From: Lepiota brunneoincarnata
Lineage: Eukaryota > Basidiomycota > Agaricomycetes > Agaricales > Agaricaceae
Assembly: GCA_023014365.1 (NCBI GenBank)
Contig: JAEBUN010000001.1
Coordinates: 1,240,001-1,304,000 of the forward strand
Length of the DNA stretch: 64,000 bases
Reading direction: 5' to 3'
A model generated the notes under the pieces. That model saw only the letters and a list, made by a program, of their open reading frames with translations, was not told the origin of the DNA and ran no database searches. Each line of letters opens with the position of its first letter. The stretch's first letter is position 1. Below, piece by piece: positions 36,540-48,997 of this stretch. The position numbers and the translations under genes were made by a program.

Positions 36540-36809
36540 CTAGTGATCGATTATTGCTAGAAGTATGAAAATTTGGGTTGCGATGATGGATATCCCTGAA
36601 TATAGGTTCCAAGATCTGATGACGCAGCAGTGGCAAGGACATGTGATGCGTTCAATTTCTAGGGTGATTATTTGGTAGGCGATGAGGGTGGTGGTGGTGG
36701 TGGTGGTGGTGAAGATGAGGACAAGTAGGTAAGCCAGGTTTTCTGGTGGAGAGAGGTTGAGGGATGTAGCGATGGCTACACAGAGGGGCGGTTTTCTTTT
36801 GTACGTCAT
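36540..36809 (-). CDS. Element A copy 2 ORF0 (two-helix Cys-rich protein, 89 aa)
   Basis: Starts MTYKRKPPLCVAIATSLNLS, then a hydrophobic helix (NLAYLLVLIF) with an expanded Thr run (three extra codons), the CPCHCC cluster, and a second helix (GISIIATQIFILLAII). It ends at UAG in frame with gag. It is open even though the downstream gag and pol of this copy have several nonsense codons. Confidence 0.75.
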   Translation of the reverse strand: MTYKRKPPLCVAIATSLNLSPPENLAYLLVLIFTTTTTTTTLIAYQIITLEIERITCPCHCCVIRSWNLYSGISIIATQIFILLAIIDH

Positions 36810-36907
36810 TTTGAATGACCAGGGTACCTCAATGCGTTCAGTACGTCGGTAGAGCAGAACAGAGTAGAGGGCAAGCAAGAGATAAGCAGCAGAGTATCTT
36901 AGTGTTT

Positions 36908-37292
36908 TGTTACCTGGGTTAGGGGTTTGCTCTTGAGTAGCACAGCGTTTGTGGCAGGATGTCTATACAGACTTGGTCCTGTCCTACTAGGCGTGACTTG
37001 GAGATGATGGAGCACTATAGTCCAGCCAGTTTTAAGGGCAAAGAGGTATAGGAGGCAAGAACTTTATAACACTAAGATAAGGATACAAGGTATTGTACTG
37101 TATCCTTATATACTTCTAAGTGTGGCTGTACTCCTACTATAATAGTCCAGACCAGAGTAACTATGAGTCAGAGATAAGAAACATGAGGCATATGGTAATA
37201 ATAGTCCTTCTGATGTACACTACTGATGGTTTCATAGTGACATGGGAATATAGCTAAAAATAACCATCCTTCTGATACAATTTCTGATAACA
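36908..37292 (-). repeat. Element A copy 2, 5' LTR (385 bp)
   Basis: On - it runs TGTTATCAG to GGTAACA, followed two bases later by the primer-binding site AACACTAAGATA. Its upstream end abuts RNase H/integrase sequence of A copy 3 at 37293. Confidence 0.88.
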
Positions 37293-40200
37293 ATGCTTGT
37301 CAGTGCTTGATTTTCTGGGGTTTACACTAGTATGTGAGGTTTTGGTGATCTATTCTAATACAGATGGTGTGGGGGCTGCCAAGGAGGTAGTGGCACCATT
37401 CTTCAAGGGCTCAGATGATAGTGAGGAGTTCCCTGTCATAGATGTTGTAATTGTGTTCTGCTTGTCTGAACATCTTTGAATAGAATGATACAGGTTTCCA
37501 TATTCCATTGATGTTGTGTTGGTATAGGACAACTCCTGATGTGAATTTGGAAGCATCAGCTTCTATTTTGAAGAGTTTTGTGGAGTCAGGCATGAGGAGT
37601 ACCAGTTCTTTTAAGAATTCATTTTTGAGGGTTTTGAATGCTTTTTGTTGTTCTTCTTTCCATTCAAATTTGGTTGATTTGGATAGGAGTTGGTTAAGAG
37701 ATTTGGTATGGTGGGAGTAACTGCAGATAAACTTCCAGTAGAAGTTACAGAATCCAATGAATTTCCAGATGTGTTGGACCATTTTTGGCACTGGCCAGTC
37801 TTCTATTCCCTTGAGTTTTCCAGGGTCCATTTTGATTTTGTCTGGCATGATGATCATGCCAAGGTATTTGAGTCATTGTTTGTTGAATTTGCATTTCTCT
37901 GTTTTGAGGTAGACATCATTTTCCTGCAGGATTTGCAGTACTTTCTCCATAAGTCAGTCAGTTTCCTCCTGGGTTTTACTGTAAATTAGGATATCATCCA
38001 TATAGATGATGATTCCTCCTTTCTCCATTATTTCAGAGAATAATGTGTCCATCATATGTTGGAACATTGCAGGACTGTTGCCAAGTCTGAAAAACATTAC
38101 AGTTGGTTTGAAAAGACCCATGGGAGTCTTGAATGCTGCTTTCCATTGGTCGCCATCTTTGATTCTGACATTATTGTATCCTAGGTGGACATCAAGCTTA
38201 GTGAAGTACTTAGCTCCTTTGAGTTTATCCATGATAGAGGAAATTGTGGGGATTGGGTATGCATTTTTGACCATATGATCATTGAGGTAACAATAGTCTT
38301 GGTAGGGTCAGAGATCTCCTCCTTTCTTGGCAACAAAGAAGAAGGGTAATGCCATAGGGGATTTTGAGGGGTGGATATACCCTTTTCAGAGGTTTTTGTC
38401 TATGAATTCTTTGAGTGCTTTTTCTTCAGCAGGTGCCACTTGATAGGGTTTCATTGATTTCACTTCAAATGTCAGTTTTAGTTCAATTTTGTGATCAAAT
38501 GTTCTTGATGGTGGGAATCATTTGGAGGCTTTCTTGTTGAATATTTTAGCCCATCAGGCAAATCTCTGAGGGATCTTGGGTGGTTCCTTGTTTGATTCTG
38601 GTTGTTTTCCTTTTTGGTTTGCTGATCTTGTCAGGTTGTGTTGCTCATTGTGGAGCATTGTGGCATGTGTCACTTTGGCATTTACTTCTAATGGAGTTAG
38701 AAGCATTGGATTCATTTCTCTTTCCAAAGAGAAGGTATTGAGGTCAATGTTCGAAATGTTGATATATTCTTCTGGATTGTCTTTGGGTTGGGAGGTTTTT
38801 CCAGCCATTATGTCCATGGTGATGGAGTTGAGTTTGACAGGTCATCATAGGGTTCTGAGGAGTTTGGAGAAGTCCTGGTGATCAATTTGGGGTTTCCAAG
38901 AGAATGTCTTGGTCTTCCAGTTGATGTCAGGGTTGTATTGTTCTAACCAGGGAAATCCAATGATAAGGTCTTTCTCACCGGTATTTGTGACATATACTTC
39001 TAGTGTGCAATCTCTTCTATCAATGATGGTCTTGATTTTGATATATTCATGGATTTTGCCATGTTGATTGTCAGTTCCATCAATATTGCTGAGGGGAATT
39101 GGTTGGTCCAGCCATTTGGTTTGATAACCATGTTGTTCAATGACTTTATGGGAGATGCAATTTCCTTGGGCTCCTGAGTCTATGAGGGTGGTGATGGCCA
39201 TGGGTTTTGATGTCTGTTCACTCCAAATCTCAATGGGTAGGAAAAGGGATTGTTTATTTGGGGAAAGTTGTAATTGTACAGAGTTTATCAAGAAATTTTC
39301 CTTCTGGGAGTGAGAGTACATAATGTTCTTCTGAGTTCTGGAACATGCAGGGGCACATCAATCGACAGCATTCCATTTTAAAAATCCTGGAATGGACACA
39401 TCTCCAGATCCTTGGCTAGCATGGAGTGGAGTTCTTGTTGTAACTCAGGATCAAGTTTGTCAACCATTTGGTGCATATGAGATGCAACTTCTGCAATGGC
39501 AAGAGAATATTTGCATTGTTGGGGTTTGAAGCTGGGGTTAGGCTTATTTCCTTGAAAGGGGGAGCAATTCAGGTTTCTGGCTGGGCATGGTGGATTGGTG
39601 CACATTCCTGGGAAGCATCTGGCAGGTGGTGGATGTGGGCATTTACTAACCCAATAGTCATTTGCTCCACATTGGAAGCATTCTTGTTTCTAATACACTT
39701 TCATTTGTTGTCCTGTGACAACAGCATCTATCTCCAATGATTCTTGTGTGGAATCTTCTTCAGCGTATTCCAGTTGTGGGATTTCAGGATAAGGATCTTT
39801 GTATCCTTCTTCTACCATGGCATGGTCTATTTCCATAGTGTGTGGGTTGTGTGGTATGAATCATGGAGTGTTGCTCCTTTGGTAGAATTGTGCATATGGC
39901 ACATTGTTGTTGGAATGATTTAGTCCATGGTTGGGTTGATATTGGTTCCTTTGAGAGAATATGTTTCTGGGGGTGCTGTAGAGGGCATTGATTTGGCAGA
40001 AGTTGTTATCAAGTTTATTGGCCTGGGTGTACCAAGCAGTGATAGCTGTTGGAGGGTTTTCTGATTTGTCAATCTTCATGGCAATATGGCAATCAATTGC
40101 TTTTTGGTATAGATCAATCAGGGCACAATCTTCAGTGAGTTTGGACTGGTGGACAAGTTCCTTGAATTGAGCATTGAACTCAGTCATCGGTTTACCTGCT

Positions 40201-40438
40201 TGGTGCAGGGTTTGGAGTTTGGTATGCACATACACATGTTCATCTGCAGGGTGAAGTTGGTTCTGAGATGAGTGGTGAAGTTGTCCCATGTTTCCATGGC
40301 TATGGGTTGTCCTGCTTGAGTTTGGATGTTCCTCTCATGGAGGTATTTGTCTGGCCCAGGCTTGGGCATCTCCTGATTGCATTGTCAATACAACAAATAA
40401 TGTTCTGGCGAGATCAGTGTTGTAGGTGGTTGCATTGG
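37293..40438 (-). pseudogene. Element A copy 3, gag-pol inner part (heavily decayed)
   Basis: On - it encodes gag (SRNIFSQRNQYQPNH), the protease (TALIDSGAQGNC), RT ([13 protein letters not shown]) and RNase H up to about QARW, with many stops and very few CG dinucleotides. It is continuous with 48984-48997 and 50287-51380 once LTR-D, element B copy 2 and LTR-C are removed. It is cut at 37293 by element A copy 2. Confidence 0.87.
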
Positions 40439-40916
40439 TGTTATGATCTGTGCTCCTTCTGTATCTGAAGATAACTGGAGACGGCCTTCAATCACTCTAC
40501 AAGGTGTCTGAGACAGTTGGCCTTGCAGAGCTTAGTGGATCACACTCAATGAGATAATGAGGGAACATGCCAAGTTAAGGCAGAGAGGGTTAACAACCGC
40601 TGTTAACAAGATTAAAGCTTAGGGCTTTAATCTCTACTTGTACAGGCCTTATATACCTATGAGACACTATATACTCGTTATAGGTAGTTGGGCTGTTCTA
40701 CTGGTTGTCCGCAGTCTTGGCCATGATGCACATCCTAGCTGATGGCATCCTAGTGTTATTTATATTACAATGAGTCAGTGTCCTCGTTCTCACTGCTGTG
40801 CGATGTTCCATTGCTTTCCTCTAACTCATAGTTTCCTTCTTCCAATTCTATCTCCATGGAATCTCCTCCATTCTCGTTCTCCATTCTCTTGGTGCTTCCA
40901 TCCATATCAGAGGCTG
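40439..40916 (-). mobile_element. LTR-D copy 2, first part
   Basis: Starts TGTTATGATC after the duplication ATTGG (40434-38) and is split at 40916 by element B copy 2. Together with 48755-48983 it gives 702 bp, the same as copy 1. Confidence 0.9.
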
Positions 40917-41577
40917 TGTCATATCCATGCCAACTCAGAGTCTAATCATTTAAACTTCGGCTTCTTGACTCCATGTGTGTTCCACACAACAACCCTCTGC
41001 CCTCTGACTCAGCCCTGACCTGCTCCGACCGCAACCCACTGCCCCAATCACGTGACCACCTCCACACGTGCCGTGGTCACCTGACCCTTGGTGTCTCATA
41101 CCCCTGTCTCCATTTCCCGTCCGTAGTCAAGATACGTTATTAGTCTCCATACCTGTACCCGTTTCCATTCCATTTGTAATCTGTTTGTAATCTGTTTGTA
41201 ACTAGATTGGTCTCCACTTCGCTCCGCATGTAGCTAGTATGAGTCATAGTTCGTAAGGCCAGTAGTATATATACCGTAGGTACTTGGCTTGTACTCCTCA
41301 GTCTGATAATCGAATCGAGCAGCGGACCAGCTCCCTGTTCCCTATCCTCTCCTCTCTTCTGCCTTGCTCCGCTTCGGCTCCGACTTCCTGAAATATGGAC
41401 TAGGACAGTAGGAGGGCACAGCACATACGCTGAGGCCGCAAGTCCAAACCCCTGCCCGACGTACTCCGCCTCGGTCCTGAAGTCTACGTACTGACTTCAC
41501 CCTGTCCCCCGGTTACCTTATACCAAGGATACCACCCCGACCCTCTGCTTCGGTCCCGACCCGCACCGGCTCTAACA
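40917..41577 (+). repeat. Element B copy 2, 5' LTR
   Basis: TGTCATATCC to GGCTCTAACA. TATATATA lies at 41266-73, and the predicted RNA start region CAGTCTGATAAT at 41299-41310. Confidence 0.92.
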
Positions 41578-41579
41578 GT

Positions 41580-41590
41580 ATTATCAGACT
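41580..41590 (+). other. Self-complementary primer-binding site, element B copy 2
   Basis: ATTATCAGACT, two bases after the LTR end, is the exact reverse complement of LTR positions 41300-41310. Confidence 0.78.
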
Positions 41591-41630
41591 CAAACTCCTC
41601 CTGTCCACCACACTCTGAATTTTTCTAACC

Positions 41631-43031
41631 ATGGTCTCTCGAACAGTTACCCGTACTCGCACTCTGGTAACTCCAGCCGCTCATCGTAGCAAACACATCA
41701 TTCGACAACCTCCTTCCAAGGAACTGCAACCCGACTCCCCAAGGGCTTCTTGCTCTCGCTGACAATCTATCGCGCCCTCGACCCCAGACCGGTTCTCTGA
41801 AGATATACAACCTTCAGTATTCCGGACTCCCGACAGCCCCGATGATGGCCCTGACCCCAATCCTGATCCCAGCGACCCTGGTGATCCCGACGACTACCCT
41901 GACAATGGGGATGGGCCCCCGGGCAACGACGAACCATCAGACAACGGCAACAACAACAACAACATCCCACCTGGCAACACCCGAGATGACCATGATAGAC
42001 TCATACTCCGAGTTTTCCAACGCATAGCCAATCAAATGGACGGCTGTGGGAACTCTCAAGCCCCACAGCCTCCTTGAACTCCCCGTACCAAAGCTTGCAA
42101 ACCTGACATCTTTACAGGTTCCGACCCCGCCAAACTCAAACCCTTCCTCTTCCAATGCCGACTCTATTTCCGTACCAACCAAGCCCAGTTTGCTATCCCT
42201 GCCACCAAGGTCAACTTCGCATTGACATACCTCACAGGCGTGGCACAGCAACACTTCAAAATCGGCCTCAACGAGGCCGACAACCACAGAATAATGCACA
42301 ACTGGATTGAGGACTGGGACCAGTTCACCCTGGAACTGCAGACCAATTTCGGTCCCACGGATCCGACCGGAGAAGCTGCTGAGCAGCTTGACTCCCTCCA
42401 AATGCACTATGATGAGAAGATTGCCATCTACAACATTGACTTTCTCCGCCTAGCTGGCCAACTCCACTGGGGTGACGAAGTATTTTGTCACCGCTACTAC
42501 AAAGGCCTCCCCGACCGCATCCAGGACATCCTGTCCAATCGGCCTGATGGCAAACCCGACACCTTCATCGAAATGCGGACAGCAGCAATGAAGATCAACG
42601 CCCGCTATTGGGAACACCAGCGCAAGAAGGCCCGCGCCAAAGCCGCTTCGGACCTGACCACCTCTAGGAAACCTGGAGGTAACCCATCCCCTTCCACCTC
42701 GACCAACCTGCAACCTGCCACCAAGCCTGCCATTAATAACAAAGGCAGCACCCCCAACAACAACTTCAAGGGCAATCCGCCCAACCTGTCCGCCAGTCAG
42801 AAATCGGCCCCACCCAAATCCGACCTTACTAGTAAACTTGGTAAGGATGGTAAATTAACCCCCGAGGAATGTCAACGACATTTCGACAATAACCTCTGCC
42901 TTGTCTGCGCAGACCCCAATCACAGGGCTGCCAACTGTGACAAGAAGAAATTCCCTGATGCCAAGGCTAAAGGCTGACAGGCTCAGCTTCCCAAGACAGA
43001 CGCGCAGACTCTCCCAAGCTCGGAAAAATAG
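41631..43031 (+). pseudogene. Element B copy 2 gag
   Basis: MVSRTVTRTRTLVTPA, capsid-like region and CCHC knuckle CLVCADPNHRAANC, ending GAA AAA TAG at 43029-31. Three in-frame TGA codons (near 41760, 42075 and 42976) sit where copy 1 has CGA, CGA and CAA, all explicable by CpG deamination of an ancestral CGA. Confidence 0.9.
43024..43031 (+). other. Gag/pol overlap with A-run before the gag stop (element B)
   Basis: AAAAATAG: the last sense codon AAA can re-pair on AAA one base back, and the -1 frame then reads on into protease. The site is identical in copy 1 near 29396-29403. Confidence 0.5.
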
Positions 43032-46000
43032 TCGGTGGTCCTCAGGCCTCTGCACAGACTGAGGATCGCATTGAACTCTGCTGTGCTCCAGAGAGTTTCC
43101 GTCTCAATGTGTCCACTCTTTCCGACCCGAACTCTTTTCATATTACATTAACTTCTCCTTTAGTTACTTCCTTATCTTCTGTTTCCGCTTCCGTACTCTC
43201 CGCTTCGGACCCGCTTTCTACAACGGACAATGTAGTTAGTTCTGATTTCTCTTCTCTTTCTCCTTTCAAGGCTCTTGTTGATAGTGGTTCTACTCACTGT
43301 TTTGTGGACTCATCTTTTGTTCGTTCTCATAGTATTCCAACCTCGTCCATCCTGGCTATTGAACTTCGGTTATTTGATGGAACCTCAAATGCCTACATTA
43401 CGGAGCTTGCGCAACTGCCTGTATCTTTCCCCTCCAGTGAATCTATCATTTTGGACACTTATGTCACCCAGCTTGACTCTTCCTGTTCTGTGGTCTTAGG
43501 ACACAACTGGCTCACCCGCTACAATCCGTTGATTGACTGGGCTTTGGGCAGTATCACTTTCCGGCCATCCCTACTTGAGAATCCTGCTTCCATCTCTACC
43601 TGCATCGCACCCACATCGGCCCCGTTTATGGCCGCCCCTGACACTCCTGACCTAGGTTCACCACCCCTGTCTGGGACCTCATCCCAATCTGCCCCCATTG
43701 TGAAACCCCATGTCTCCCTGATAAACGCTCCTGCCTTTATCCGCACTGCCAAGCTCCCTGGCTCCCAACAATTCCGAATCAACCTCTCCGCCGCCTCCGC
43801 ATCGGCCGCGTCTTCTTCCATCTCCGAAGACCTGGCTAACCTCTCGTCCATCCCCGAGGAATACCATGAGTTCGCAGATGTGTTCAGTAAATCGCGTGCT
43901 GACACACTCGCTCCACACCGCCCTTACGACCTCCAGATTAACCTAGAGGATGGTGGTCAGCCTCCAGTCGGTACCATTTATTCCCTTTCGCAATCAGAGC
44001 TTGGAGCTCTACGTGATTTTATTGACGAACATTTGTCCATTGGTTTCATTCGCCCTTCCACTTCTCCTCATGGAGCCCTGGTCCTCTTTGTCAAGAAAAA
44101 GGACGGCTCCCTCCGCTTATGTGTTGATTTTAGAGGTCTCAACCGTATTACCAAGAAGGACTGCTACCCCCTTCTGCTCATCTCCGACCTCTTAGACTCC
44201 CCTCGCAAAGCCCGCGTATATACCAAAATCGACCTCCATCACGCCTACCATCTTGTCCGCGTTGCTGACGGCGACAAATGGAAGACCGCCTTTCGGACCC
44301 ACTATGGCTCCTTCGAATGGATGGTTATGCCTTTTGGCCTCACCAATGCCCCTGCCACTTTCCAGCGGTTCATGAACAATATATTCAAGGACATGCTTGA
44401 TGTCTGCATTACCATCTATCTTGACAACATCCTGATATACTCCGACAATCATAGTATCCATCGTGACCAAGTCAAGGAGGTCCTTAAGCGGCTCCAGCAA
44501 CACGGCCTATATGCCCGCCCCAACAAATGCCAGTTCCACGCTGACACAGTGGAATATCTTGGCTACATTCTTTCCCCCGACGGTCTCCGAATGGACCAAT
44601 CTAAGGTCAAGACCATCCAGGAGTGGCCGGAACCCAAGAAAGTCAAGGACATCCAGTCCTTCTTAGGTTTCACCAATTTTTACTGTCGCTTCATTCACAG
44701 TTACTCCAACATCGTCGTTCCGCTCACTCGCCTCACCCGCAAAGACGTGAAATGGAATTTCACCGACGAATGCCGCGAAGCCTTCAGTTCCTTGAAAGAA
44801 GCATTCATATCCACCCCCATCCTCACTCCTTGGGCCCCTGACGCTCAGATCATTGTCAAGACCAACGCCTCCAACTACGCCCTTGCAGCTATCCTCTCTA
44901 TCATCACCGATGATGGTGAGGTTCACCCTGTTGCATTCCATTCCCGCACCTTTAACACGGCCGAACTTAATTATGACACCCACGACAAGGAACTCCTGGC
45001 GATATTCGAGGCTTTTCGTATCTGGCGGCACTATCTTGAGGGTGCCCCTCTCACTATTGATGTAGTCACCGACCACAAAAACCTCGAATACTTCTGTACC
45101 ACCAAGATCCTTACTCGCCACCAAGCTCGTTGGTCCGAGTTCCTATCCCAATTCCACCTCGTCATCCAGTTCCGACCTGGCTGCCTCGGCACCAAGCCTG
45201 ATGCCCTAACTAGACGATGGGACGTCTACCCTAAAGGGGGGAATAGCGACTATGCATCAGTCAACCCGCACAACTTCCAGCCTGTGTTCACTCATGAACA
45301 GCTCGTGGCCTCCATCCATGCCACCACTCTTTATGCCCCTTCCCTTCACGCAGCTGTAGTCATGGATCTCGACCAACTACACCGTGATATCCTCGCTGCT
45401 CTACCAGCGGATCCGATCGCCTCCGCCCATCTTGCCAGCCCAGAAGGCCGTTGGTCAGTTAACAATAAAGGCTTCCTCATCCTAGACGACAGAATCTACG
45501 TCCCTGATGCTGACAATCTCCGACTTTGGGTCCTCCAGTACAAGCATGACCATGTCCTAGCTGGCCACTTCGGTCAGAATAAAACGCTGGAACTCATCCG
45601 GCGTGAATACACCTGGCCTAGTGTCCGCACCTTCGTCAAAGATTTCTGTAAGTCTTGTGTCACCTGTATGAGGTCTAAACCCCAGCGGCACCGCCCCTAC
45701 GGTCTCCTCAAGCAACTCCCCATCCCTGAATGCCCTTGGAATTCAATCTCCATGGACTTCATCGAGAAACTCCCCGCCTCCTCCAGCTACGATGCCATCC
45801 TAGTAATAGTCGACAGACTCACCAAGCAATCCTTATTCATCCCCACCTACAATACCGTCACCTCCTCCAACCTCGCCCACCTATTCATCCTCCACGTCTT
45901 CTCCAAGCATGGCGTACCCGAACATGTTACCTCCGACCACGGCTCCAAATTTGTCTCTCACTTCTTCCACTCCCTAGGACAAGCCCTCAACATGAAACTA

Positions 46001-46830
46001 CACTTCACTTCGGGCTATCATCCAGAAGGCGACGGACAGACGGAATGCACCAACCAGACCCTGGAACAATATCTCCGGGTCTATTGTAACTACCAACAGG
46101 ACAATTGGTCTGAATTACTACCACTAGCTGAGTTTGCTTACAACAACACTCCTAGTGCCACCACCGGTATCTCCCCGTTCTTCGCTAATAAAGGATACCA
46201 CCCGAACATCACAGTTCATCCTGAACGCGATCTCGCCTCCGCTTGGGCCCGCCATTTTGCTGTTGACCTCGATGACCTACATACCACCTTGAAGTCTGAA
46301 ATAGTGCTAGCCCAGCAACGGTATCAGACCTCCGCCGATGTCCGCCGACTCCCCACCCCGGACTTCAAGGTTGGACAAAAGGTATTCGTGAAAGCCCAAT
46401 TTTTCCGCACCACCTGTCCTTCCAAAAAACTCTCCAAAAAGTTCCTTGGACCTTACGAGATCATTGCCCAAGCAGGGACTCACTCCTTCACACTCCGACT
46501 TCCTGATTCCATGCGTGGAGTACACCCAGTCTTCCATGTTTCTATGCTTGAACCGGCCACACCTAATACCATACCAGCCTGATCGGACCTGCCACCTGCA
46601 CCAGTTTCTATCGACAGCAAACCAGAATACGAGATCGCTCGCATCGTCGACTCAAAGATTGATCGGCGCCGCGCATGCAAACTCCTCTACAAAGTCATTT
46701 GGTTAGGTTATGAAGACACCAAAGAAGAGTCTTCGTGGTTACCGGCTACCGAGCTTGAACATGCCATAGATTTAGTAGAGGCTTTCCATTCCTCTTACCC
46801 CAATAAGCCTGGCCCCCTCCATTCACTCTG
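43032..46830 (+). pseudogene. Element B copy 2 pol (one nonsense codon)
   Basis: Long open frame in -1 relative to gag: protease [27 protein letters not shown], then TIYLDNILIYSDN (second catalytic Asp replaced by Asn); RNase H (IVKTNASNYALAAIL, where copy 1 has ETDASDY); integrase HHCC (GHFGQNKTLELI; CKSCVTCMRSKP) and DDE region (MDFIEKLPASSS; HPEGDGQTE); chromodomain KLLYKVIWLGYEDTKEESSW. A TGA at about 46580-82 replaces the CGA in copy 1, removing the chromodomain. Length is normal for a chromovirus. With YLDN and altered RNase H and integrase acids, this copy is probably inactive. Confidence 0.93.
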
Positions 46831-46888
46831 AGTTTTCCACTGATCATCCACCACACCAAGAAACAAAAAATTTATTGGACAAGTACAA

Positions 46889-47962
46889 CTACCTGTCCAT
46901 ATCGTTTCCAGAGGTACAGGGCGGCACCGCCACATCCTCCATCATACCTCGCACCTCCTCTTCCAAAATACCTCCGATGCTCTCCGACTCCTCCGACTCC
47001 TCCGACTCCTCCGTCTCCGTAATACCCCTACTCAACCAGTTACCATCCACCTGCGCCTCCCAATGCCGCAACTGTTCATAGCAGCCAGCCATCAGCTCGA
47101 CCTTGTCCACCCTCTCCCCCAATCGAGTGATGGCCTGTGCAAGCCGCACCTCCATGATATTGACCCACTTGAGGGTCTTCTGGTGCCCCTCCTCGATAAG
47201 TCACTTCAGCTCTACAGGATCATTTGGTCAGCAAACCTCGCAGTCAGAAATTCCTCACTCACCTTCAAATTGTTGGCCCGACATCCCCCCAGCCCTGCTC
47301 GGCTCCGTCTCCTCTTGACCCCCGCACCATTTTTTCATTTTGCTGCACCGACGGCAACTCCTGGTGTTACTAAAAAAAAAAGACTATCAGTATGTAGCCT
47401 GGGAACCCTCAAAAATGACTTACCTGCCGGCGACCTCACACAGGACCTCATCTCGCTGACACCTCCAGCAGGGGTTCTCGCCCCCGAATACGTTTGCATG
47501 GCCCCGTCGCGGGGCCGCCCTCGCCTTTGCCTTCCCCTTACCCTTATCCCCTGAATCCCCGGAGGCCTCCTCCTCCTCCTCCTCCTCATCTCTCGCCTCG
47601 TCCCTATCCATGTATTCAGAATCCGACTCCTCTGTATCTACCTGCATTGGTTCTTCCAATGGACGGCTCAACGAGGCCCCCGTAGTCGTTGCGACGAGTT
47701 GGGCCCAAATCGCCCGACGCTCTGCCTCGGCAGCCTCATCTTGTTGCCACCTGATATCTTCCGCCATACGCTCTCTCACCCGCTCCTCCACTTGTTGCTG
47801 GCGCAGTGCTATCATCCGCTGCCGCTCCTCCTCCTCTCATTGCTCCTCCTCCTCCAGCCTCTCAATTTCCAGCCGCTCTCACTCCTCTCGCTCCGCCTTC
47901 TCCCTCAACAATTGCACCTTGCACTCCGTGGCGGTCGGTTGTCGGGAGGGTTGTCTGCTCAT
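46889..47962 (-). pseudogene. Element B copy 2 antisense coiled-coil/Zn2Cys6 gene (broken)
   Basis: Same gene as 24072-25115. It starts at 47962 with MSRQPSR, has the coiled coil, the acidic block, FGGENPCWRCQRDEVLC before intron 1, and the C-terminal coiled coil and acidic tail ending NDMDR at 46889. At least two in-frame TGA codons occur in the first coiled coil (around 47820-47885). An SEESEESES repeat near 47000 lengthens the tail. Confidence 0.8.
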
Positions 47963-48080
47963 GGGAGTAAGAGGTCAAGTTGTGTTTTTTGGAATCGAAC
48001 CAGTTCACCATTTTTATACCCTGCCGGGACTTTCTGATGGGCCCCGGCCTAGACCGCCTTGGGCCTCAAGGCTCGGCCCT

Positions 48081-48093
48081 AAAGGGGGGGCAC
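48081..48093 (+). other. Polypurine tract, element B copy 2
   Basis: AAAGGGGGGGCAC directly before the 3' LTR, the expected plus-strand priming site. Confidence 0.7.
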
Positions 48094-48754
48094 TGTCATA
48101 TCCATGCCAACTCAGAGTCTAATCATTTAAACTTTGGCTTCTCGACTCCACGTGTGTTCCACACAACAACCCTCTGCCCTCCGACTCGGCCCCAACCTGC
48201 TCCGACCGCAACCCACTGCCCCGATCACGCGACCACCTCCACACGTGCTGTGGTCACCTGACCCTCGGTGTCTCATACCCCCGTCTCCATTTCCCGTCCG
48301 TAGTCAAGATACGTTATTAGTCTCCATACCTGTACCTGTTTCCATTCCATTTGTAATCCGTTCGTAATCTGTTTGTAACTAGATTGGTCTCCACTTCGCT
48401 CCGCATGTAGCCAGTACGAGTCATAGTTTGTAAGGCTGGTAGTATATATACCGTAGGTACTTGGCTTGTACTTTTCAGTCTGATAATCGAATCGAGCAGC
48501 GGACCAGCTCCCTGTTCCCTATCCTCTCCTCTCTTCTGCCTTGCTCCGCTTTGGCTCCAACTTCCTGAAATATGGACTAGGACAGTAGGAGGGCACAGCA
48601 CATACGCTGAGGCCGCAAGTCCAAACCCCCGCCCAACGTACTCCACCTCGGTCCCGAAGTCTACGTACTGACTTCGCCCTGTCCCCCGGTTACCTTATAC
48701 CAAGAATACCACCCCGACCCTCCGCTTCAGTCCCAACCCGCACCGGCTCTAACA
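48094..48754 (+). repeat. Element B copy 2, 3' LTR
   Basis: 661 bp, TGTCATATCC to GGCTCTAACA, followed by the duplication GGCTG. Confidence 0.92.
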
Positions 48755-48983
48755 GGCTGGATCAGTTGATCCATGGCTGTCCTCTTCATCCTCGGGGTAC
48801 TCCAGAATATCCTCCAGAGTTATCTCCATTCCTGCTTCTCTTGCCAGGTACTGCATGGCGTTATAATATTCCCCTTCTTCATCTTCATACTCCTGCGCTT
48901 GTAACTGGTCTGTGGTCTCCTGTACCCATCTTGTAAAGTTGAATAGTTGTTCCTGTTCTTCTCGATCCGGACTATTCATAACA
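48755..48983 (-). mobile_element. LTR-D copy 2, second part
   Basis: Continuation of 40439-40916, ending TTCATAACA and the duplication ATTGG (48984-88). On - it carries the intact start of the acidic frame, MNSPDREEQEQLFNFTRWVQ. Confidence 0.9.
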
Positions 48984-48997
48984 ATTGGCAAGCACGT

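Larger units (their letters stand above)
40917..48754 (+). mobile_element. Ty3/Gypsy chromovirus B, copy 2 (complete)
   Basis: Two 661-bp LTRs, gag and pol on +, antisense gene on -. The duplication GGCTG (40912-16, 48755-59) shows an intact insertion inside LTR-D. The element is CpG-rich while its host sequence is CpG-poor, so it is much younger than the sequence it entered. Confidence 0.95.
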
